Shown in pieces: positions 1 through 8,736 of a DNA stretch of 64,000 bases (within the stretch, counting starts at the first letter, position 1; the number at the start of each line of letters is the position of its first letter). Under the pieces are notes generated by a model. The model was not told where the DNA came from. It worked only from the letters and a program-made list of their open reading frames with translations, and did no database searches. The stretch covers positions 2,626,501-2,690,500 of the forward strand of contig NZ_AP025591.1 in the NCBI RefSeq assembly GCF_023169945.1, in the 5' to 3' direction. The DNA is from Anaeromyxobacter oryzae (GTDB lineage: Bacteria; Myxococcota; Myxococcia; Myxococcales; Anaeromyxobacteraceae). A program made the position numbers and the translations under genes.

Positions 1-315
1 GCCGAGGGCACGCTCGAGCGCGCGCGGGCGACCGCCTACCGCGCCGAGACCGACGTCGCGAAGGAGGTCGCCGATGCCCGCGCCCAGGCGGTCTCGCTTC
101 GACGCCAGATCGCCCTCGCGTCCGACACGCTGCAGATCGCGCGTCAGGCGCTCGACCTCGCCGCCCAGCGCCTCGAGGCCGGCCTCGCGAACCAGCTCGA
201 GCTCCGCGACGCGAACCTGAAGCTCACGCAGGCGGAGCTGACGCTCCTGCAGACCCGCATCGATCACGCCGTCGCGATCGCCGACCTCGCGCGCGCGGCG
301 GGAGGAGCCCTCTAG
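1..315 (+). CDS. TolC-family outer membrane efflux protein, C-terminal part
   Basis: The last 104 codons of a gene that begins outside the window; the stop (TAG, 313-315) directly abuts the next start. The visible part is a long Ala/Leu/Arg/Glu-rich helix ending in [19 protein letters not shown] and a final A-x-L-T-L-L-x-x-R-x-D stretch, the usual last coiled-coil helix of TolC-type proteins (G...L.DA...L..A.......D). The family forms trimeric outer-membrane exit ducts. The adjoining adaptor and ABC genes make this the outer-membrane part of the same efflux pump. Family assignment rests on the C-terminal pattern and on context only. Confidence 0.8.
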   Translation, partial: AEGTLERARATAYRAETDVAKEVADARAQAVSLRRQIALASDTLQIARQALDLAAQRLEAGLANQLELRDANLKLTQAELTLLQTRIDHAVAIADLARAAGGAL

Positions 316-1686
316 ATGGCCAGCCAGAACCCGATCCCGAAGCCCGCACCCGAGCCGGGCCGCGCCGCGCCCGAGACCCCGACCGTGGCGCCCATGCTCC
401 CGCCGGTCCGCATGAGCTGGACGAAGCGCATCGTCGCCACCCTGTTCGTCGTCGCCGTCGTGGCGATCACGGTCCTCTCGCTCCGGCCGAGCCCGCCGCC
501 GCCCATCGGGATCCAGGCGGTGAACGCGCGGAAGGGCGCCATCACCCGCGTCGTGACCGCCGCCGGGAAGCTCCAGGCCGCCACCGAGGTGAAGCTCTCC
601 GCGAACGTCTCGGGCGATCTCCTCGAGCTCGACGCGCACGAGGGCGACCTCGTGAAGAAGGGCCAGGTGCTCGGCCGCATCGACGCGCGCCGCTACTCCG
701 CCCAGGTGGCGCAGCAGACCGCGAACCGCGCGAGCGCCGCGGCCGACGTCGAGGGCGAGAAGGTGAGGGTCCTCCAGCTCGAGCAGGAGCTCGGGCGCGT
801 GGAGACCCTCGCGAAGACGGGCAACGCCAGCGCCGCGGAGGTGGACACGGCGAAGTCGAGCCTCTCCGGCGAGCGCGCGCGCCTCCAGGCTGCGCAGGAG
901 CGCGTCGCGCAGGCGGAGGCGCTCCTCTCCGAGGCCCGCCACAGCCTCTCGCTCACGACGCTCGTCTCGCCCATCGACGGCGTCATCACCAAGCGCGAGA
1001 AGCAGGTCGGCGAGCGGGTCCGCGGCTCGGAGCTCTCCGAGGACGTCATCCTCGTCATCTCGACCCTCTCCAAGATGGAGGCGAAGATCGAGGTCGGCGA
1101 GCACGAGGTCGTCTACGTGAAGGAGGGCGACCCGGCCGAGATCGAGATCGACGCCTTCCCCGACCAGAAGTTCCCGGCGCAGGTGGTCGAGGTCGCGCGG
1201 AACGCCACCGTGAAGAATCAGGGCACCGAGGGCGAGGTGACCACCTTCTTCGTCCGGCTCGCCCTCACGCACCCGGTCGAGGGCGCGCTGCCCGGGATGA
1301 GCGCGCAGGCGTCCATCTCCACCGACACGCGCGATCAGGCGATCGTGGTGCCGATCCAGGCGGTGACCGTACGGCCCGACCGCGACCTCGCTCCGGGCGG
1401 CCCGGCCCGCGACGAGCGCCCGCTGCCGCCGCCCGAGCCCGGCAAGAAGCAGAAGCGCGAGCCGCTCCGGAAGGTGGTCTTCGTGGTCGAGGGCGGCGTC
1501 GCGAAGGTGCGGCAGGTCGAGACCGGCCTCGCGAGCGAGAACGAGATCGAGATCGTCTCCGGGATCAAGGAGGGCGAGAAGGTGATCGAGGGGCCGTACC
1601 GCGTCCTCTCCCGCGAGCTCGCCGACGGCAAGCGCGTCGAGGAGCAGCCGCTCGGCGGCAAGGGCCCGGCCGGGAAGAAGGGATAG
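316..1686 (+). CDS. MacA/HlyD-type periplasmic adaptor of ABC efflux pump
   Basis: 456 residues. A proline-rich cytoplasmic start is followed by one membrane segment (about residues 37-55, rich in Val/Ala/Ile), then the first lipoyl half with [15 protein letters not shown], an alpha-helical hairpin rich in Ala/Glu/Arg (about 130-210) and the second lipoyl half with [20 protein letters not shown]. Beta-barrel and membrane-proximal domains follow. A Pro/Lys/Arg-rich insertion (about 355-385) interrupts the membrane-proximal part, and the tail is Gly/Lys-rich. This architecture bridges an inner-membrane transporter to TolC. It starts at the base after the TolC stop and is followed 5 bases later by the ATPase, so one operon is clear. 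The substrate cannot be read from sequence. Confidence 0.9.
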   Translation: MASQNPIPKPAPEPGRAAPETPTVAPMLPPVRMSWTKRIVATLFVVAVVAITVLSLRPSPPPPIGIQAVNARKGAITRVVTAAGKLQAATEVKLSANVSGDLLELDAHEGDLVKKGQVLGRIDARRYSAQVAQQTANRASAAADVEGEKVRVLQLEQELGRVETLAKTGNASAAEVDTAKSSLSGERARLQAAQERVAQAEALLSEARHSLSLTTLVSPIDGVITKREKQVGERVRGSELSEDVILVISTLSKMEAKIEVGEHEVVYVKEGDPAEIEIDAFPDQKFPAQVVEVARNATVKNQGTEGEVTTFFVRLALTHPVEGALPGMSAQASISTDTRDQAIVVPIQAVTVRPDRDLAPGGPARDERPLPPPEPGKKQKREPLRKVVFVVEGGVAKVRQVETGLASENEIEIVSGIKEGEKVIEGPYRVLSRELADGKRVEEQPLGGKGPAGKKG

Positions 1687-1691
1687 CGACC

Positions 1692-2420
1692 GTGGCCGAG
1701 CCGCTCATCGTGGTCGAGGACCTGCACCGGCACTACGAGGTCGGCGGCGAGACCGTCCGCGCCCTCGACGGCGTGTCGTTCAGCATCGCGCGCGGCGAGT
1801 GGGTCGCCATCATCGGGCAGTCCGGGTCCGGCAAGTCGACCCTCATGAACCTGCTCGGCTGCCTCGACACGCCCACCGCCGGCGTCTACCGGCTGAACGG
1901 CTCGGACGTGGAGGGGCTCGCGGACGACGCGCTCGCGGACCTCCGGAACAAGGAGATCGGGTTCGTCTTCCAGACGTTCCAGCTCCTCCCGCGCGCCTCC
2001 GCGCTCGCCAACGTGGAGCTGCCGCTCGTGTACCGCGGGCTGCCCCGCCGCGAGCGCCGGGCGCGCGCCGAGGAGGCGCTCCGGTCGGTGGGCCTCGCGC
2101 ACCGCATGACGCACAAGCCCAACGAGCTCTCGGGCGGGCAGCGGCAGCGCGTCGCGATCGCGCGGGCGCTGGTCGGGGAGCCGTCGATCCTCCTCGCGGA
2201 CGAGCCCACCGGCAACCTCGACTCCCAGACCGGCGAGGAGATCATCCGGCTGTTCGGCGAGCTGAACGTCCGCGGCCACACCATCATCCTCGTCACCCAC
2301 GAGCCGAAGCTCGCCGCCCGCTGCCCCCGCGCGATCCGCCTCTCCGACGGCCGGGTCGTGGGCGACGGCCCCGGCTCCGAGATCGCCACGCTCGGCGCGG
2401 CGCGCGTGGTGCACGCATGA
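1692..2420 (+). CDS. ABC transporter ATP-binding protein, MacB/LolD type
   Basis: 242 residues, GTG start. Walker [10 protein letters not shown] lies at residues 42-50, the Q-loop at FQTFQLLP, the signature [15 protein letters not shown], Walker [13 protein letters not shown] and the H-loop ILVTHEP. The length and the short C-terminus after the H-loop match the MacB/LolD/FtsE ATPase group that powers mechanotransmission-type exporters rather than classical transport through the membrane domains. The start codon is 5 bases after the adaptor stop; the ATGA overlap at 2417-2420 couples it to the first permease. All catalytic motifs are intact. Confidence 0.93.
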   Translation: MAEPLIVVEDLHRHYEVGGETVRALDGVSFSIARGEWVAIIGQSGSGKSTLMNLLGCLDTPTAGVYRLNGSDVEGLADDALADLRNKEIGFVFQTFQLLPRASALANVELPLVYRGLPRRERRARAEEALRSVGLAHRMTHKPNELSGGQRQRVAIARALVGEPSILLADEPTGNLDSQTGEEIIRLFGELNVRGHTIILVTHEPKLAARCPRAIRLSDGRVVGDGPGSEIATLGAARVVHA

Positions 2421-3679
2421 ACCGCCTCCGCCGGGGCTTCGTCCGCGCCACCTCCGAGATGGGGGAGAGCCTGCGGATCGCGCTCTCGGCGCTCGTCGGC
2501 GCGCGCCTCCGGAGCTTCCTCACCACGCTCGGCATCGTCATCGGCGTCATGACGGTGATCGCCATCGTCGCGATCATCCAGGGCCTGAACGCGTCGTTCG
2601 AGGCGCAGATCGCCAACATCGGCGCCCACACCATCTACGTCTCCAAGTTCGCCTGGTTCGCCCAGGGCCGCGGCGAGTGGTGGGAGATGCGGAACCGGAA
2701 GGACCTCGGGAGGGAGGAGCTCGAGACGGTGGAGCGCGAGGCGACCTTCGCCGCCGCGATCGCGCCGCAGGTCATGTCGCGCGGCACGGTCACGCGCGCC
2801 GAGCAGGAGGTCTCGAGCGTCCAGCTCGTCGGGACGAACGCCCGCTACCTCGATACGAGCGGCGGCTCCGTCTCGTGGGGCCGCTTCCTCTCCGACACCG
2901 ACGTCGACCTCTCGCGGGCGTCGGTCGTGCTCGGCTTCGGCGTGGCGGAGCGGCTCTTCCCCGGCTTCCCGCCCGAGGCGATCGTCGGCAAGCGCGTCGT
3001 CGTCGAGGGCCACCCGTTCACGGTGGTCGGGACCATGGCCCGCCGCGGGCAGATGCTCGGGATGGACATGGACACGAACGTGTTCATGCCCTACTCGAGC
3101 TTCCTCCGCGACCTCGGGTCGAAGCGGTCGATCAACATCGCCGTCGCCGCCGAGCCGGAGAACCTCTCCGCGCTCGAGGATCAGCTCGTCGGCATCCTCC
3201 GCAAGGTCCGCCGCGTCCCGCCCGACAAGAAGGACGACTTCGCGCTGAACCGCCAGGAGCAGTTCCTGCGCGTGTACAACCAGCTCACCGGCGCCCTCTA
3301 CGGCGTCGCGGTCGGCGTCGGGCTCATCACGCTCGTCGTGGGCGGGATCGGCATCATGAACATCATGCTGGTCTCGGTGACGGAGCGGACCCGGGAGATC
3401 GGCGTCCGGCGCGCGCTCGGCGCGCGGCGCCGGACCATCCTCCTCCAGTTCCTCATCGAGTCCTCGCTCGTGGCGGCGCTCGGCGGCGCGATCGGCACCG
3501 CGCTCGGGCTCGGGATCGGCCAGATCATCGCCCTCGTCTCGCCGCTCGCCGCCGCCGTCACGCCGTCGGCGGTCGCGCTCGGGCTCGGCTTCTCGGCGGG
3601 CGTGGGCCTCCTCTTCGGCTCCTGGCCGGCCTGGCGGGCGGCGCGGCTCGATCCCGTCGAGGCGCTGAGGTACGAATGA
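2417..3679 (+). CDS. MacB-type ABC transporter permease 1 (FtsX domain)
   Basis: 420 residues; the ATG overlaps the ATPase stop (ATGA). Layout: N-terminal membrane helix with [17 protein letters not shown] (about 35-55), a large periplasmic domain (about 60-280) and three C-terminal membrane helices with the FtsX hallmark [20 protein letters not shown] followed by [10 protein letters not shown]. It ends with [12 protein letters not shown], typical of MacB. A reading frame open further upstream on the same strand overlaps the ATPase gene and has shadow composition, so the start was placed here. It probably pairs with the next permease as a heterodimer. Confidence 0.9.
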   Translation: MNRLRRGFVRATSEMGESLRIALSALVGARLRSFLTTLGIVIGVMTVIAIVAIIQGLNASFEAQIANIGAHTIYVSKFAWFAQGRGEWWEMRNRKDLGREELETVEREATFAAAIAPQVMSRGTVTRAEQEVSSVQLVGTNARYLDTSGGSVSWGRFLSDTDVDLSRASVVLGFGVAERLFPGFPPEAIVGKRVVVEGHPFTVVGTMARRGQMLGMDMDTNVFMPYSSFLRDLGSKRSINIAVAAEPENLSALEDQLVGILRKVRRVPPDKKDDFALNRQEQFLRVYNQLTGALYGVAVGVGLITLVVGGIGIMNIMLVSVTERTREIGVRRALGARRRTILLQFLIESSLVAALGGAIGTALGLGIGQIIALVSPLAAAVTPSAVALGLGFSAGVGLLFGSWPAWRAARLDPVEALRYE

Positions 3680-4911
3680 TCGCGCTCCTCGACACGATCG
3701 CGATGGCGCTCGGGACGCTGCGCGGGAACGTCCTCCGCTCCGTCCTCACGCTCCTCGGCATCGTCATCGGCGCGTCGACGGTCGTCGCGATGATGTCCCT
3801 CACCGAGGGACTCCGCCTCAAGATGACGACCGACTTCGCCATGCTCGGCGCGGGCGCGTTCCAGGTGCAGAAGTGGCCGCACCTGAACTTCGGACCGCAC
3901 GACATGCGCCGGTACGAGAAGCGCCCGGACCTCACCCGGGAGCAGGGCGAGGCGATCCGGACGCTGCCGCACGTCGCGCAGGTGTCCATCGAGGAGTACT
4001 GGAAGGGGAACGGCCTCGAGGTGCTCTCCACCGCCGAGCGCGCGACGAAGCGCGACATCGGCCTCTGCGGCGGGCTCCCCGACTACGAGGCGGCCAACGG
4101 GGTGACCGTCGCCCAGGGCCGCTTCATCACCCAGACCGACGTCCTGCTCGCGCGGCGCGTGGTCTTCATCGGCTCGGACGTCGCCGACATCCTCTTCCCG
4201 AAGATGGATCCGCTCGGGCAGGAGCTGCGCATCCGCGGCGCCACCTTCGAGGTGGTGGGCGTCGCGCAGCGGCAGGGCTCGATCCTCGGCCAGTCGAAGG
4301 ACGGGTTCGCGGTGATCCCCTGGACCGTCTACGACGTCGTGGTCGGGAAGCAGCGGAACACGAACATCGCCATCGTCGCGACGAGCCCCGAGGAAGCGCC
4401 GAAGGCGATGGAGGAGGTCATCGCCCTGCTGCGCCGGATCCGCGGCGTGAAGGCGGGCGACGAGAACGACTTCGAGATCTTCTCCAACGAGACCAGCGCG
4501 GAGCTCTTCGACAACCTCGCGCGGATGGTGGGCGCGGCGACGTTCGGCGTCTGCGCGCTCGCCCTCCTCGTGGGCGGCATCGGGATCATGAACATCATGC
4601 TCGTCTCGGTGACCGAGCGGACCCGCGAGATCGGCGTCCGGATGGCCCTCGGCGCGCGCCGCCGTCGCATCCTCTCCCAGTTCCTGGTGGAGTCGGTGGC
4701 GCTGTCCGGGCTCGGCGGGCTGGCTGGCGTGCTGCTCGGCGCAGGCCTCGCCATCGGCGCGCGGGAGGTCTTCGAAGTTCCGGCGAGCATCCCGGCGTGG
4801 GCGGTGATACTCTCGCTCGCCTCCGCCGGCGGGGCGGGCCTCCTGTTCGGCATCTACCCCGCGGCGAGGGCGTCGAAGCTCGACCCCGTCGAGGCGATGC
4901 GGACCGAATAG
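3676..4911 (+). CDS. MacB-type ABC transporter permease 2 (FtsX domain)
   Basis: 411 residues; ATG overlaps the previous stop (ATGA at 3676-3679). Same architecture as permease 1: LTLLGIVIGASTVVAMMS in the first membrane helix, a periplasmic domain with ADILFPKMDPLGQELRIRG, the hallmark [31 protein letters not shown], and the terminal SKLDPVEAMRTE. The periplasmic domain differs clearly from that of permease 1, so this is an old duplication. Two distinct permeases with one ATPase suggest a heterodimeric transporter instead of the MacB homodimer. The gene ends 16 bases before the signal peptidase gene. Confidence 0.9.
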   Translation: MIALLDTIAMALGTLRGNVLRSVLTLLGIVIGASTVVAMMSLTEGLRLKMTTDFAMLGAGAFQVQKWPHLNFGPHDMRRYEKRPDLTREQGEAIRTLPHVAQVSIEEYWKGNGLEVLSTAERATKRDIGLCGGLPDYEAANGVTVAQGRFITQTDVLLARRVVFIGSDVADILFPKMDPLGQELRIRGATFEVVGVAQRQGSILGQSKDGFAVIPWTVYDVVVGKQRNTNIAIVATSPEEAPKAMEEVIALLRRIRGVKAGDENDFEIFSNETSAELFDNLARMVGAATFGVCALALLVGGIGIMNIMLVSVTERTREIGVRMALGARRRRILSQFLVESVALSGLGGLAGVLLGAGLAIGAREVFEVPASIPAWAVILSLASAGGAGLLFGIYPAARASKLDPVEAMRTE

Positions 4912-4927
4912 GGAGACGCGGGGCACA

Positions 4928-5617
4928 GTGGATCGCGCGAAGCTGGTGAAGGAGATCCGAGGGTGGACGCTCACCATCCTCGCGGTCCTGGCCTTCCGGA
5001 CCTTCCTCTACGAGCCGGTGTACATCCCGTCGGGATCGATGATCCCGACGCTGCAGATCGGCGACTACGTCGTCGTCGAGAAGTGGGCGTACGGCGCCCG
5101 CCTCCCCTTCACCGAGACGGCCCAGGCGACCTGGTCCAGCCCGAAGCGCGGCGACATCGTCGTGCTGCTCGCGCCGCCCGGGAACCCGCGGAACGACGAC
5201 CTCATCAAGCGCGTCGTCGCGGTCGGCGGCGACACCGTCGAGATCCAGGACGGGCACCTCGTCGTGAACGGCACGCCGTCGCCCTACGAGCGCCTCGACG
5301 GCCGGTGCGACTACTGGAACAAGCCCGAGGGCGGCGACTGGCGGCAGGAGCCCTGCATCGACTTCGTCGAGCAGCTCGGCCCGCACCGGTATCACACGTA
5401 CTGCACGCCCTACATCCCGTGCGGGGACGTGGAGAAGCAGAGCGTGCCGGCGGGGACGGTCTGGCTCGCGGGCGACCACCGCGATCACTCCGCCGACAGC
5501 CGGGTGTTCGGCCCGGTGCCGGTCGGGCGGATCAAGGGGCGCGCTCAGATGACGCTCGTCTCGTGGGGTCCGCACGGACCGCGGTGGGACCGCCTGTTTC
5601 ACTTCGTGAATCATTAG
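4928..5617 (+). CDS. lepB: Signal peptidase I
   Basis: 229 residues, GTG start. One N-terminal membrane anchor (about 12-28) precedes PSGSMIPTLQIGDYV, with Ser37 as nucleophile, and DDLIKRVVAVGGD, with Lys94 as general base. Box E is GDHRDHSADSRVFGPVP. The enzyme cleaves signal peptides from secreted preproteins on the periplasmic side of the inner membrane. An insertion between boxes D and E (about 118-160) contains four Cys residues that may form disulfides. It lies 16 bases after the efflux permease and may be co-transcribed with it. Convergent with the ligase gene. Confidence 0.95.
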   Translation: MDRAKLVKEIRGWTLTILAVLAFRTFLYEPVYIPSGSMIPTLQIGDYVVVEKWAYGARLPFTETAQATWSSPKRGDIVVLLAPPGNPRNDDLIKRVVAVGGDTVEIQDGHLVVNGTPSPYERLDGRCDYWNKPEGGDWRQEPCIDFVEQLGPHRYHTYCTPYIPCGDVEKQSVPAGTVWLAGDHRDHSADSRVFGPVPVGRIKGRAQMTLVSWGPHGPRWDRLFHFVNH

Positions 5618-5630
5618 CGCCGCCGTCGGC

Positions 5631-5829
5631 GCTGCCCGTGACCGTGCCCGTACACGTGCCCGGCTTCTCCGTGGCCGTGAACCGAGGTCCCGTGGCCCGT
5701 GGCCCGGCCTCTCCCCGTCACCCGTGAACCCGTCGGTGAACGGCTCGGGCACGTCTCAGGGGCCACGGGAAGCGGGAGGCGGGCACGGGTTCGGGCACGC
5801 TCACGGGCACGGGCACGGGCATGGGCACG
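5631..5829. repeat. GTGCCCG / CGGGCAC tandem and inverted repeat region
   Basis: The spacer between the convergent lepB and ligase genes contains clustered GTGCCCG units (about 5631-5662) and, in opposite orientation, clustered CGGGCAC units (about 5781-5829, six near-perfect copies). The two blocks are complementary and could pair into a long imperfect stem. Such a structure could stop transcription from both sides, but there is no T-tract. The reading frame through the second block would give a Gly-His repeat peptide; it has no credible start context and is not called a gene. Confidence 0.6.
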
Positions 5830-5844
5830 AACGCCGCACCGCGG

Positions 5845-7396
5845 CTAGCCGGCCCTCCCCTGCCGCTCGTAGATCCCTCGCACCGTCTCGATCGTGTCCG
5901 CGTCCTCCGGCCGCTTGTCCTCGCGGTAGCGCTTCACCCGTGCGAACCGGAGCGCGAGGCCGGACGGATAGCGCGGGCTCGCCTGGAGCCCGTCGAACGC
6001 GACCTCCACCACGAGCTCCGGCCGGACCGGCACCTCGTACGCGTCGAGCGGCCCGGTCGCGAGCGCCTTCAGCCGCTCCGTCTGCCACGCGAGCATCGCG
6101 TCGGTCATCCCCTTGAACGTCTTCCCGAGCATGGCGAAGCCGCCGGTCGCGGGATCGCGCGCGCCGAGGTGCAGGTTCGAGAGCCACCCCTTCCGCCGGC
6201 CGTTGCCCCACTCCGCCGCGAGCACGACGAGGTCGAGCGTGTGCGCGCGCTTCACCTTGAGCCAGGCGGCGCCGCGCCGGCCGGCCTCGTAGGGCGCGTC
6301 GAGCGCCTTCGCGACCACGCCCTCCTGCCCGCGGCGGAGCGCGTCCTCGAGGAAGGCCTCGCCCGCCGCCAGGTCGCCCGTGACGAGCCGCGGGACGAGC
6401 CGGTCCGGCGGGATGGCGCGCGCGAGCGTCCCAGCGCGCCCGCTCGGGCGCGGCGAGCAGGTCGGCGCCGTCGACGACGAGCGCGTCGAAGAAGAACGCG
6501 GTGAGGGGCAGCTCGGGCTCGAGCCGCTCGACGTCGAGCTTCCGCCCGAACCGTCGCATCGTGACCTGGAACGGCTCCGGCGTCCCGTCCGCCCGCAGCG
6601 CGATCGCCTCGCCGTCGAGGACGAGGGTCGGCGCCGGTGACGCGCGGACCAGCCGGACCACCTCCGGCACCGCCGACGTGACGTCGCGGAGCGAGCGCGA
6701 GAAGACCTTCACGACGTCGCCGCCCTTGTGGACCTGCACCCGCGCCCCGTCGAGCTTCCACTCGAGCGCGGCGGTGCCGCCGCACGCGGCGAGCGCCTCG
6801 GCGACGTCGGCCGCGGTCTGCGCGAGCATGGGCTGGACCGGCTCCCCGACCCGGAGCGCGAACCGCCGGAGCCCGTCCGCACCCTCGCCGAGCGCGGCCG
6901 CCGCGACCGGCGGGAGCGCGCCCGCGAGCATGACCGCGCGCCGGACCTCCGGCGCCGGCAGCCCCGCCGCGCGCGCCAGCGCCTCGACCAGGACGCCCTC
7001 GAGCGCCCCCTGCCGGAGCTCGCCGAGGACGAGCCCGGCGAGGAGCCGGCGCTCGTCCTCGGTCGCGCGGCCGAAGAGCTCGGCCAGGGCGCGCCGCCGC
7101 TCGAGCGCGGAGCCGGCACCGCTCGCCGCCGCGATCCGGCCGAGCGCCGCGTCCACCTCGGCGACGGTGAGCGACGGCGCAGCCGCGGGCGAGGTCGCCC
7201 CGAGCGCCTCCCGGACCGCGGCGTAGCCGATGCCGATCCGGCCGCGGCCGAGGTCGCCGGCGAGCCACGCAGCGCCCACGGCGCGCTCGTCCGGCGCGAG
7301 GCGGCGGAGCGCCTCCGCGAGCCTCGCGATCTTCTCGAGACGCCCGGACGTCCCCGCGACGTCCCGGGAGGTGGCGGCGAGGTCGGCGAGGAGCAT
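5845..7396 (-). pseudogene. ATP-dependent DNA ligase, interrupted by a frameshift near 6425
   Basis: Reading leftward from ATG at 7396, the protein starts MLLADLAATSRDVAGTSGRL and covers the N-terminal DNA-binding domain and the nucleotidyltransferase motif EWKLDGARVQVH (adenylated Lys near residue 213). The reading frame changes near 6425-6427. Before it the frame gives [13 protein letters not shown]; afterwards the next frame gives [36 protein letters not shown] (motif V) and an intact OB-fold domain to the stop at 5845. One missing base in a GC-rich run explains it. The full-length product would be about 515 residues, like mycobacterial and streptomycete ATP-dependent ligases that act in repair. 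It may be a real null allele or a sequencing error. Confidence 0.85.
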
Positions 7397-7597
7397 CGGG
7401 AAGTTCTAACCGGCGCCGCCGGCGCGAGCGAATCGCTGGCGGTACCCACGAACGCGCTGCAGGGAGTGACGCCCTTTCACGCGTTGTGGCCGTCCGGCAA
7501 CGGATCCGCACTCGATCGACCCTGTGCCCGCGGAGTTTCGCGCCCCTGGACGGTGCACGGTTCGTGCACTGTCCCCCGGCACCCCGGGAGGCAGCGC

Positions 7598-8149
7598 ATG
7601 CGCCGTTCCACCCTGCTCGCCGTCGCAGTGGTCGCGCCCCTCGGCGGGTGTCTACTTCTACCCCTGAGACTCTTCCCACCATCGCTCACCTCGGCAGGTG
7701 CCGCGGTCCGCGTGGTCGACGCGGTGGACCCGCAGTGCCAGCAGGTCGGACCGGTGGAGGGGGGGTGGACGCGTCCGTCGGGCTTCGCCGTGCTGGACGA
7801 CGCGCTCCGGGTCACGAGGAACCACGCCGCCGAGCTCGGCGCGGACACTCTGGTGGTCGGGCCGCCGCAGGTAATAGTGACCGACGAAGACACCACCGAC
7901 GTTTACCAGGGGACCGCATACCGCTGCTGGCCGGATCCGATCGGGGCCTACCTCCTGGCGAGGGTGACGGGGGAGATCGCCGTGCGCGCAGGGCCGGACC
8001 GGCTGTCGCCGGTGCGGCGGACGCTGGCGCCGGGGACCCTCGTCGACGTCGCGGACACCGTGGTGAACGGCTTCCGCCGCGTGCATTTCCGGGACGAGGG
8101 AGGGCCGACGGCGTTCATCGCGGCGGACGCGGTGGAGCTGCTGCGTTGA
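7598..8149 (+). CDS. Putative lipoprotein, DUF4156-like, with C-terminal SH3-like segment
   Basis: 183 residues. A signal peptide with lipobox APLGGC (Cys18) marks an envelope lipoprotein. The next part, with VVDAVDPQCQQVGPVEG and AELGADTLVVG, resembles small DUF4156-type lipoproteins, which carry one conserved Cys and an Asn-His-AAELGA helix. The last 60 residues (PVRRTLAPGTLVDV to AFIAADAVELLR) look like a bacterial SH3 fold. Start ATG at 7598 gives the full signal peptide. Function unknown. Its promoter was not identified; it lies between two genes on the opposite strand. Confidence 0.75.
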   Translation: MRRSTLLAVAVVAPLGGCLLLPLRLFPPSLTSAGAAVRVVDAVDPQCQQVGPVEGGWTRPSGFAVLDDALRVTRNHAAELGADTLVVGPPQVIVTDEDTTDVYQGTAYRCWPDPIGAYLLARVTGEIAVRAGPDRLSPVRRTLAPGTLVDVADTVVNGFRRVHFRDEGGPTAFIAADAVELLR

Positions 8150-8207
8150 GCGCGACGCCCGACCCTGCGCCCGCCGGAAACGACACGCGAGCCGTCGAGC
8201 GCCGTCA

Positions 8208-8669
8208 TCAGAGCGCCGCCACCGCCCGCCGCACCGCCTCGACCACCTCCGGGATCGCCCGCTCGACCTCCGGCGTGAGCCCCTCGCCGATGGTCTCCAT
8301 CTCGAGGACCTCGACGGCGACGACGTGGATCCGCGACGGCACCGGCGCCCCCGCGTCGCGCGCCAGCGCGAGCGCGGAGGGGAGCCCGATCGCGTGCGGC
8401 GACGGTCCGCCCGGCGCGCGGATCTCCTCGAGCGGCACCGAGTGGACCGTGCCGGCGGCGAACGCGCCGGTCCGGACCGCGTCGACGACGACGACGCGGT
8501 CGAAGCCCTCCATGTCGTCGAGCAGGTACAGGCCGGCCTTCGCCGAGCGGCGGACCGTGACGCCCGGCTCGGGCTCCGCCTCCAGCGCGTCCGCGACCCG
8601 GAGCGCGGCGGCGTCGTCCCGGCGGAGCGGGTTGCCGAGGCAGAGGACGAGGATCCCCGGCGAGGTCAT
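8208..8669 (-). CDS. NiFe-hydrogenase maturation endopeptidase (HyaD/HycI family)
   Basis: 153 residues. The N-terminus VLCLGNPLRRDDAAALRVAD is the family's GNxxxxDD motif (Gly12, Asn13, Asp18-19), and DRVVVVDAV plus SPHAIGLPSAL supply the other expected nickel-binding acidic and His residues. These proteases remove the C-terminal tail of the hydrogenase large subunit after nickel insertion. The gene is last in the hydrogenase operon, 67 bases after the large subunit, and its substrate is almost certainly that protein, which carries an intact cleavage motif and a 32-residue tail. One short palindromic repeat lies in the gap. Confidence 0.88.
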   Translation of the reverse strand: MTSPGILVLCLGNPLRRDDAAALRVADALEAEPEPGVTVRRSAKAGLYLLDDMEGFDRVVVVDAVRTGAFAAGTVHSVPLEEIRAPGGPSPHAIGLPSALALARDAGAPVPSRIHVVAVEVLEMETIGEGLTPEVERAIPEVVEAVRRAVAAL

Positions 8670-8670
8670 G

Positions 8671-8720
8671 CGCCCTCGACTCCGCGCGCGTCGCGGGCGC
8701 TACGCTCCGGGTGAACGGGC
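8671..8720 (-). repeat. Short palindromic repeat, family A, copy 1
   Basis: Read on the minus strand this 50-base element starts GTTCACCCGGAGCGTAG and ends GCGGAGTCGAGGGCG, with GC-rich complementary sequence between. The same start and end recur at 40747-40795, 40796-40844 and 44796-44841. It sits in the gap between the hydrogenase large subunit and its protease. No ORF is associated. It resembles REP-type extragenic palindromes of high-GC bacteria. Confidence 0.7.
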
Positions 8721-8736
8721 CGCACGAGGCCGCCCC

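Noticed and set aside
1799..3679. Open frame extending upstream of permease 1 through the ATPase gene
   Set aside because: The first 200 codons are Arg/Ala/Gly/Pro-rich shadow of the ATPase; the ATG at 2417 fits the ATGA overlap and the MacB N-terminus.
5724..6116. Plus-strand frame with Gly-His repeats
   Set aside because: It arises from the CGGGCAC repeat and the complement of the ligase gene; no RBS and shadow composition.
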